A stretch of 64,000 nt of DNA, taken from contig JAJLRJ010000006.1 in assembly GCA_024195265.1 (NCBI GenBank), positions 17,471,641 to 17,535,640 of the forward strand. The letters are read 5' to 3'. The position numbers were made by a program, and so were the translations under genes. Position 1 is the stretch's first letter, and every line of letters begins with the position of its first letter. The notes under the pieces were generated by a model that was not told the DNA's origin, searched no databases, and worked only from the letters and a program-made list of their open reading frames with translations. Source of the stretch: Dendrophyllia cribrosa (Eukaryota > Cnidaria > Anthozoa > Scleractinia > Dendrophylliidae). Below, piece by piece: positions 56,071 through 64,000 of this stretch.

Positions 56071-57924
56071 ATGGCGACTCTTCGATGCTTGGGACATGCA
56101 TGCCGATGTTTACAATTAGTGCGAAGAATACAACCTTCAATCGCTGGTAGCAATTGTTTTTCGCTTAGATGTGAGGTATGTTTCGGTGCTGTCTCTCAGA
56201 ACAGAAATTCCAGTGTAATTAATTTGAGAATTTCATCTGGTCGATAATTTCTGTAAAAGCTAAGACCTCTTAAATTAAGATACACAGTGAAGTCCCGTTA
56301 TCTCGAACTCAACTTAGGCCGTGTCCGTGGATTTGCGTTAGTGTATCACTGTAACATTACCCTGAATATCTTGAACCAAATTTGTGTCCACGAGAGATAA
56401 TTTTGTCGCATCCCCCCCCCCCCGATATCTTGAACCAACACCAACAAGAGGAAAACATCTGGATTTTAATCATGAAGCTTCTGAATTGCAAGCATCAATT
56501 CCTCGAGACCACGAGCAGTCTCACTTTCCCAGCTTAGTCCATCAAGCGAGAAAAATAAAAACATTGACGAGTGGTTAACGGCTGTGAAAAACTGGGGTGA
56601 GACAAGCGCACAGGAAAAGAGAGAGACTACAGACAAATCCACGGTGTTTGACCTTTTCTCGCGCACTCGTGTCACCCCAGTTTTTGCGCGGCCATGATCC
56701 GCTTGTCGATGGACTAAGCTGAGAAAGAGGGACTGCTCATAGTCTACAATTCCTCTGTTGCACCCATGCAGTACTGTACATTGTGACACAAAATATATCA
56801 CTTTGTACTTCTTTAAATGTTTCAAAAGTTCTTCTCTCGGGGTTTTCATTTTTTTTTAGTTTTATTTTATATTGCATTACTGTACCTGTACCTGTACCTG
56901 TACCTGTACCTGCACTATTAGTTTACTATACAATACATTAGTATATACTGAAACAGTGGATAGCATTGTTGGTGCACTCTGATTGGCTACTGAAACTCGA
57001 AATAGAAAGTGCTATTCACCTCCCAGCAATTTGCGCGCGAAAATTGTAATCATTGACAGGAATAAATGAGTTAAAAAGCATCATTTTCTTTCTTTATTTT
57101 TTTTTTATGACATCTTTATTAACACTCACAAATTACCTACATGTACACCAGACACATCTGCAACATTAAAAACATATCTACAACAAATTATTCGTACATA
57201 TAATGTATGTTATATAAATATAATATAATCATATAAGAAGGTTGCTTGATCAAATTAAGACGAGGATCATTTTCTTTATATTATCTCACTGTTTCAGTAT
57301 AATTTATACTAAAACTATTCACCTCAGTGTAGGTGGGTAGTGGTGGATATTTACCTCGCCGCTTCGCTGCTCAGTAAATATCCACCACTACCCACCTCCA
57401 CGTCGGTGAATAGTTGTTAAATATTCCTTTTTGCAGAAGAAAGAGAAACTTGACACCAACTTAGTTATCTTGAACTTTTTACTGGTCCCCAGGAGATTTG
57501 AGACAATGGGGCTCCACTGTATTGTGTATAAAAATTATGTAAATTAGGAAATGCATGGCTGTGCAATACTATTCTATGCTTTCAACTGCATTCAAAATCT
57601 GCCACATTTGCTTGTTGAAGACAGATCTTGTGATAACAGGAATTATAATATGACCGTACGGCCCCGCTGATGCAATCCTACAGAAAATAGAATCACAAGG
57701 TGACATGAACGGGGCCGGATGGGTTGGCGTGAGCCGGTTCGGAAAAAGCCGTCCGGTCCCGCTCGAGTTCAAGCGACCCCTCACTGCACAACTATTCTTG
57801 TACTTTCTAGTCATATTATAAAATACTCATTGACTGAGTTAGGTCGGGCTGGACAGGAAAATATTTGGCTCTTGGTCATGGCGCACGGACCTCGCTACGC
57901 TCGGTCCGTACGCCATGACCTCGA

Positions 57925-57967
<43 letters not shown>

Positions 57968-60900
57968 GTATATTATTGCCCTAATAGATTGAGTTACCCT
58001 CCAGTGAGTGTGATTTGGTTGCCCAAGCTTTATATTGGTTGTCTGGGACAATTAGATAACCATTAATTTTGCACCCTGCCCTGTCATTGGAACATAGATT
58101 TTTGCCTTTTTGGGGATTCTAATAGCTCACTTTCTTTACTGAGCACTGTGGATCTCCTGTGAGACATTGGGTTACATGTACATGTTCTAATAAAGTGAAT
58201 CTAAATTGTCTCTACACTGTAATTGACAGGTATTGCAGCTAGCTGGTAAAGCATTTTCTGTTGGTCTTTGGACTCATCAATACAGGTATACATACAACAA
58301 CAACAACAAACAAAAACTTTATTCAGACATATTAAACCTAAATGCAGTTGCCCTGCAAATTAGCAAAGAAACGCTATTCAAGGCAGGGAAAAGTAATCTA
58401 ATTGAAAATAATGAAAGTGAGTCAACATAACAATACAGAATCTTTAGATGAGATCATGATATTGGTGGCAGACATGGGAAATAAATGAAATATGCAAATA
58501 TTATAACATTTTCATTTGCTTAATATCACAAAATATTTGGGGAACATCAATATAGTCATCTGTTTTCTGAAGAATCTCCAAAAAATTTAATTTTCAGGCT
58601 GATCATGGAAAATAGTTACTATAATGTTATTGTAAAAAGTGAATTGATTGTCAATTTTTATTTTCCTTTCCTTTCCTTTGCTTTCCTTTCTTTTTTATTT
58701 CACTGTATTTTTTTATAAATTAAATAAATGAAAAACATAAACAAATATACAGTACAGTGTCATCTCATACCCTGTGTACAGTTACATGTATGAGTCTTGT
58801 TGTGTAAAGCTCGAGAGTAGAAATATATAATAATTATTGAAAGTTTACTGTGCCTTTAAATAACATGCAGAATCTGAAATTCAAATCTCCACCAACGGTT
58901 GCGTTATTCCCTGCCGTCAATCATAATTAATACGAAAGCCAACGGACCATGTAAAAAAGATACAAACAAAATGGATTGAAATCTACCAATCATAATGCAT
59001 GGACGTGACCTTTTGAACTCATTGAAAGGAATGATATGTTTCCTGAGAGGTAAGCTAAGATGATTGACGGCAGCGTAAAACGCAAATGTCGAGTTGGGTT
59101 TTGAATTTCAGAGTCCGCATGTTATCGAAAGGTGCAGTAAAGTGAAATTATCATATTATGCCGATTTAGTCTTGAAATCCAAATTGCTCCAAATCAGCTC
59201 TGTTTAGACGTACGGACTGAACTAACTCATGCAAAGCATTACTAATTTCCTTTGGTAACATTGGGTGCCTGGAATATTCAAGGGCTTCCTCTTTTGGCAG
59301 TGTGTCAGCCCCTAGATTAAATAATAGATTGAAAAACTGCCCCCATGGCTGGCACCACCCTGCAATCCAGCCATGAGCCCCATGCCAAGAAACAGGCACC
59401 CATCACACTGACACACATGTATCAGTAAAAGAAGAAAGGGTGGTGAGGAGGTGGGGGGGGGGGGGGGAACTTGCTGACCAGGACTCTATCTTTTATAAGA
59501 GGTTTATATGGGGAATATTGTCTAGTCCCCCTACTTGTACAGCAATTTCTGATCTCAATGGGGTTTTTTTTCTTTTAATAAATAGGCAAAAAGGAGATTT
59601 CTGTCACTTGAGATACATGAATCATGGTAAGAATCATTTATTTGTTTGCTTATTTATTGTTTACATGTAATTTATCTTTTTTTTTCTTTATGAAGGAATA
59701 TGTGTCAGTAGTACAATGTATATTTCCTCTTTTATGACAAGTTTCAGAAAGGCTGAAAACTTTGAAACATACTGTACATGCCACATTAAAGGACAACATG
59801 GCTCCTTACCCTTCTCCATTTTTAACCCATGAATACGCGCATGCGTAATGAACGGGTTATCGGTAACCGAGACAGATATGCAAATGAGCACTCACTCGCC
59901 ACCGTAAAACTATTCAAATAGCTGATGTTTCAAGCGCTAGCCCTTTGTCAGAGTGAATCAAGGAATTGTGGGTAGTGTGCGGTTTTATATAGTGAGCAGT
60001 GGAGCTACGCTATTGGTGGAAATTTGGTGATGTGAAAAACAAATGTAAATTAGTCAATTTTGATAAACTTTATTCTCTGTTTCTGAAAGAGAACTTTTTC
60101 AAAACATTTCTTCCAGTTCAAGTTTTTTTTTTTACAAATTAGCATATGACACATGCACGAAAATGTAATCTGATCTTGTCATACAGCGAGACAAACGGCA
60201 GGGAAATTTATGGCATGTAACGTAACATTTATCATTTTCTTTGCCTGCAATTTTTCAGCCTGATGTTATCACCTAAGGAACAGAAAGCTTTGCAGACAAA
60301 AAATTATTATCGTGTCAAACAATTACGGTGTATTAACTTCAGTGTCTTCCCCGCCATTTGTCTCGCTGTTTTACAAGATCAGATTTCATTTTTGTGCATG
60401 TGTTGTATGCTAATTTGTAAAAATAATTTGAACTCGAAGAAATGTTTTGAAAACGTTCTCTTTCAGAAACAGAGAATAAAGTTTATCGAAAAATATCAAC
60501 CATATAAGGAGCATTTAGCAATCAAAATTTTGATTCAAGCATTTAAAAAATGAATGCATTATTTGAAACGACTAACGGGTTCAATTTTCAAATAATCAAC
60601 TCATTAATATAATTTAGGGGGGTACGCTTGACCTGGCTCGACTGTAAAATAATGAATCTTGGTGATTAACCTCCAAAGAGGATCAATTATCCTCCGAAGA
60701 GTTATCCTCCGAAGATTTAAGTCAGTTTTCCTCTCACGAGGCTTTTATGTAAATACCAACCTAAAAGCCGAAAATTACTCAGGGAACCTTTCATCTGAGC
60801 GGTTAGAAACAAAATATGAAGGCTGTGAGAAGTAAATGTTGTAAAATTAACAGGCTCGAGACTAACGGTAGCCAACTAGACATAGTCTAGTAATGATTCA

Positions 60901-61611
60901 GTTTTGGCTAGTAGATTTGGCTTTTACTAGCCATTTTGGTTGGTGAAAATGGTAATGAACCGGACGGAAACAAAACTGGAAATTATTTCCAATTAATCGC
61001 AAAGGCAAATTTGAGAGAACAGAAACAAATAACTGAAAACTGATTACATGTACATTTTTTGTTTGGAGGATAATTTTCCTTTTCTGTTTCGAAAGCGACA
61101 AAGGAAAGAATGAAACTGCATTGTGCTATAGTTTGTTATGCGTAAAATCATGCAGATCTTCAAGGCATCATGTTTCATTTAGCATTAACAAAGAGGTCGA
61201 AGAGGTCACATACACGTTTGTCCCAAAAGAAAGTATCCTTCTTGTTCAAGAGTTTAAAATATAAAAAACCTAGACATAATTTGCTCCGTTTTAACTTACT
61301 TTGAATTTGAAAATATAGAAATCAAATCAATTTCAAAATCATTCAAAGATAACCTCAAAGAGATCGAATAGGCAGCCGAGGTTTTTGTTTGTCATTGGGA
61401 ACCGGCTAATCATTGTTGATATGAAGTGTTCGCGAGAGACCACAAGATGGATATGATTGGCTCTGAAGTATATTCTGTCGTTACTGACATTCGGAAAACT
61501 CAGACAATGGCAATGGTGACTGCTGCGTAGGCGCAGTAGTAAAAAAAATGCAAAAATAAAAATAAATAAATAATAAGTAAATACAGTGTAAATAATTAAA
61601 TACAAAAATAC

Positions 61612-61647
<36 letters not shown>

Positions 61648-62709
61648 GAAAATATTTGGCTAGAGGTCATGGTGTACGGACCGAGCGCAGCGAGGTCCGT
61701 GCACCATGACTGATAGCCAAATATTTTCCTGTCCGGCCCGACCTAACTCAGTCAATAAGTATTTTATAATATGACTAGAAAGTACAAGAATAGTCATGCA
61801 GTGCGAGGTCGCTTGCACTCGAGCAGGGCCGGCTCACATCAACCCGTCCGGCCCTTCTCATGTCACCTTGCGATTCTATTTTCTGTAGGATTGCATCAGT
61901 GGGGCCGTACGGTCATATTCTAAAATACAAACATGGCTAGCCCAGTTTTTAAGTGATGGTATATAATAATTATGTTGTGGTGCAAATTTTCAAACCAGTT
62001 TGATTTTTATTTTTCTTTGTCTCAGATTATGATAATGAATCTGAGAGAAAGGAAATAAAAATTAAACTGGTTGAAACATTTGAACCACAACATACACTGT
62101 ATACACGCTGTATACATGTAACAATGATTCAGATGGCTATGTGTATATGTTGTGGTTCAATTTTATCCTTGGTTCAAATTTTATTTTTCTTTGTTTAAAA
62201 CTCATTATCATACATTACCATAGCCAAAAACAATGGAAAATAAAATTTGAACCAAGGATAAAATTGAACCACAACATATACAGTGTACTTCCATCGTGTG
62301 TAATTCTTTTGTCGATATCAGTGGGATTTTATTCACAGGAACCAGACTACTGCATGTAAAGGAATTTTCTACAATGGTTGCTGAAAATGTAAGTTCTTTG
62401 CAAATAATATGCATTTTGTATAATTTATTTTTGTGTTATTACACAATCACAGGTTTTTATCTTGGCATGTCTCCCATAATATTGAAAAAAATATATAAAT
62501 AATAACTTTATTTATTGCTCTTGGCTTGAATTGGGTTTGCAATAATATGTATGTTTGATACACCTGCACACCGTGTTGTCTTTTCAGAACAGAGTTCTGT
62601 ATTCACTGATCAGTGTAAAAGTTAAAGGAAGTGATGAAGCTGTGTTGAAGTCCTACACTGAGTTTATCACAAAAGCTGCATCACATTTAAAGCTTGATAT
62701 CTCTGGAAG
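56071..62709 (+). CDS. MRPS10: Mitochondrial ribosomal protein S10 (uS10m), 3' end outside window
   Basis: Small-subunit protein of the mitochondrial ribosome. Exons: 56071-56175, 58230-58285, 62322-62388, 62588-62709. Phases join without stops to 350 nt (116 codons plus 2 nt). N-terminus MATLRCLGHACRCLQLVRRI is Arg-rich and looks like a mitochondrial presequence. Exon 4 encodes LYSLISVKVKGSDEAVLKSY followed by TEFITKAASHLKLDISG, matching the start of the S10 fold. The donor after 62709 (GAAG then GTACAA) shows that more exons follow beyond 64000. The acceptor at 62321 (GATATCAG then TGGG) was chosen because it alone keeps the frame. A second AG 17 bp on (ATTCACAG) would create a stop. Confidence 0.9.
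56286..57521. mobile_element. Pogo/Tc1-like relic with nested insertions
   Basis: Ends CAGTGAAGTCCCGTTATCTC and, inverted, CAGTGGAGCCCCATTGTCTC. The left has TA two bases out and the right has TA adjacent. Inside it are several further foldbacks: 56496-56760 (CCTCGAGACCACGAGCAGTC side), 56941-57311 (ends GTATATACTGAAACAGTG) and 57318-57417 (CTATTCACCTCAGTGTAGGT and inverse). Lies in MRPS10 intron 1. Confidence 0.5.
56879..56912. repeat. (TACCTG)n hexanucleotide repeat
   Basis: Five to six TACCTG units in MRPS10 intron 1. Confidence 0.85.
57640..57975. mobile_element. ~330-bp MITE, copy 1 (MRPS10 intron 1)
   Basis: Contains GACCGTACGGCCCCGCTGAT, TACAGAAAATAGAATC and a palindromic part with ACTGAGTTAGGTCGGGC... 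ATATTTGGCTC and inverse. An inverted copy lies at 61612-61918 in intron 2 of the same gene. Confidence 0.85.
59166..59311 (-). CDS. Possible terminal exon of unknown minus-strand gene
   Basis: Read on the minus strand, after acceptor-like TTTAATCTAG, the frame encodes GADTLPKEEALEYSRHPM, LPKEISNALHELVQSV and RLNRADLEQFGFQD, then TAA. The composition is that of a normal globular protein and the frame continues open upstream. I do not recognise it and found no partner exon to the right. It lies inside MRPS10 intron 2, so it would be a nested gene or a retrocopy fragment. Confidence 0.35.
60058..60505. mobile_element. ~450-bp foldback element in MRPS10 intron 2
   Basis: Inverted arms of about 165 bp: GATAAACTTTATTCTCTGTT ... 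GAGACAAACGGCAGGGAA and their inverse, with an unpaired centre of about 110 bp. The plus-strand ORF 60263-60553 runs along the right arm and is an artefact. Confidence 0.8.
61612..61918. mobile_element. ~310-bp MITE, copy 2 (inverted; MRPS10 intron 2)
   Basis: Reverse complement of 57640-57975 with scattered differences. Begins TATTGACTGAGTGGGAGGG and ends GGGGCCGTACGGTCATATT. The two copies could pair in the MRPS10 pre-mRNA around exon 2. Confidence 0.85.
61973..62094. mobile_element. Palindromic MITE, TGTTGTGGT ends, copy 1
   Basis: TATGTTGTGGTGCAAATTTT and inverse, meeting around TTTCTTTGTCTCAGATTATG. Adjacent to a second member of the family at 62141. Confidence 0.75.
62141..62284. mobile_element. 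Palindromic MITE, TGTTGTGGT ends, copy 2
   Basis: TATGTTGTGGTTCAATTTTA (then TCCTTGGTTCAA) and a near-perfect inverse. Its right end is 37 bp from MRPS10 exon 3, so the branch point and polypyrimidine tract of that exon lie next to or partly in the element. A partial sequence of the same family lies at 32388-32420. Confidence 0.8.
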
Positions 62710-63487
62710 GTACAAATATAGTGCAACCATACAGTACCACTCTTTAATATCTATCATCACAACTGATGACTGTCAAAACCCTGTTGGGTCTCTCAATGCA
62801 AGAATCATGTCTCAAAATAACGATCATGTATTTTGAGATACGTTTCTCAAAATGCAATAAATAACTCTTACAGTAAGTAAAGTATGGTAATACAATTATT
62901 AAATTCTCCAGTTGGGTGTTGACTTGCATTTAAATGGTACTGTAATACATGTGGGTTTGAGCCGTGACACAAATATGCATTGAGACCTGGGTGACATACA
63001 GTAATGTTTCAAATTTGTTTACTTGGAGTTCTTTGACTGCTCTGTGATACAACAAAAAAGCTTAGACTAATCATAGTGAACACACACACTTATTTGTAAG
63101 CTGAATATGCTTATGCATAAACTACACAGCAAAAAGGAATGGTCCTCATTTTCGCTCACTTGTGAGATAGTGTTTCTTCCTTCATGGATAAAGATCCAAG
63201 TCTTTTTAAGTATGCAATTCTCTCAGTTGGAATAATAGTTTCTTCCAATAATTGGAAATTATTGTTTTCAGTTCCTTCGAGTTTATTCTGTGTTTATTAG
63301 CTGTGTCTCAGAGCTGGGAACCTCCTTCATTGCATCCAGCATGAGTTATTTGAATCTCCAGCATGTTTTATACATGTATCTGATACTTATCTGTCACTTT
63401 CTGGGGGCGTGTGGAGGGTGAAAGAGCCGGAACAATGTTGTGTCTACAGGCACTTATCTTTTCCTTCCCTCTCCTCATGTGCCTCGT

Positions 63488-63534
<47 letters not shown>

Positions 63535-64000
63535 GAATATTTTACCAGGATAACCCATCAGTGCAAAAAGAAGCACTGTTATCAATGGGGTCCTGTTACA
63601 ATAAAAATAAAAAATAAAATATTTAGCCTAAAAATATAAAATGTACAGAGTTAATAAAAAAGGTAAAATATAAGATAATTACGTTATATAAAAAATTCGT
63701 TTAAATGTTGCCCCGTTCAAATGTTGCCCCGTTCAAATGTTGCCCGTGCTTCGTGACTCCCAGTCCGACATCCACTAAGTATAAAAAGAGCATTCCATAT
63801 TCACGAATTGGCTCATACATGTAGGAGGGTTTGATTCTTTAAATAAGACTTAGTACTTTTACATAATCTTTAATAATTATTAGTAAGTTGTCAAAAAATG
63901 TATAGTTTGTTGGGGTTTTAATATTAGGCATAGAGCAATACAAAGGCACGGGGTACCCAGGAAAAGAATACTCAGCCCTTGTTCATTGACAAATGCACTT
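62710..64000. other. MRPS10 intron to window end, no exon recognised
   Basis: No segment matching the next part of S10 was found, so the intron probably runs past the window. It contains an (AAT)n run at 63489-63533 and three tandem copies of GTTCAAATGTTGCCCC (about 63697-63747). Confidence 0.5.

Noticed and set aside
60263..60553. 96-codon plus-strand ORF
   Set aside because: Lies along one arm of a foldback element; the opposite arm destroys any equivalent frame. No domain.
62332..62340. Alternative MRPS10 exon 3 acceptor at ATTCACAG
   Set aside because: With the phase left by exon 2 it leads to a stop (TGA) within the exon, whereas GATATCAG at 62321 keeps the frame open.

Overview
The window looks like nuclear DNA of an anthozoan cnidarian, most likely a stony coral. 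It is AT-rich, has short exons in long introns, canonical GT/AG splice sites, very many short foldback transposons, and Penelope-like retroelements. It carries a bicarbonate-type soluble adenylyl cyclase gene. I cannot name the species.

Layout. (1) About 2.4-32 kb, minus strand: a soluble adenylyl cyclase gene (ADCY10/sAC). I resolved 18 coding exons with consistent splice phases, giving 1226 codons; the 3' part runs off the left edge. (2) 33-38 kb: intergenic DNA between sAC and the divergently transcribed fumarase gene. It holds a 1.1 kb DNA transposon with a 9-bp target duplication and a Penelope-like 3' fragment between inverted pseudo-LTRs. (3) 38.06-47.48 kb, plus strand: a complete 8-exon fumarate hydratase gene (498 codons before the stop), apparently mitochondrial. 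(4) 48.3-50.3 kb: a dead Penelope-like element with reverse transcriptase and GIY-YIG domains. (5) 52.2-55.9 kb, minus strand: DNAJC24/DPH4, 4 exons, 167 residues, complete. (6) From 56.07 kb, plus strand: mitochondrial ribosomal protein S10 (MRPS10), 4 exons seen, running off the right edge. DNAJC24 and MRPS10 are head to head with only 174 bp between their start codons.

The genes are unrelated housekeeping and signalling genes and do not form an operon-like system. sAC makes cAMP from ATP in response to bicarbonate. FH acts in the TCA cycle, DNAJC24 in diphthamide synthesis, and MRPS10 in the mitochondrial small ribosomal subunit.

Most of the remaining sequence is mobile DNA, and several insertions can be read to the base through their target-site duplications. 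These include a 3.4 kb long-inverted-repeat element that split another element's ORF (excision restores the frame), a TTAA-flanked element inside a 67-bp minisatellite, and four elements flanked by TTA or TAA. Two transposons appear to hold exon-like fragments starting ATGGCG. In sAC itself, a 21-bp duplication at a splice donor would add a second copy of the metal-binding ADIS motif in frame, and the arginine implicated in bicarbonate activation of the human enzyme is an asparagine here.
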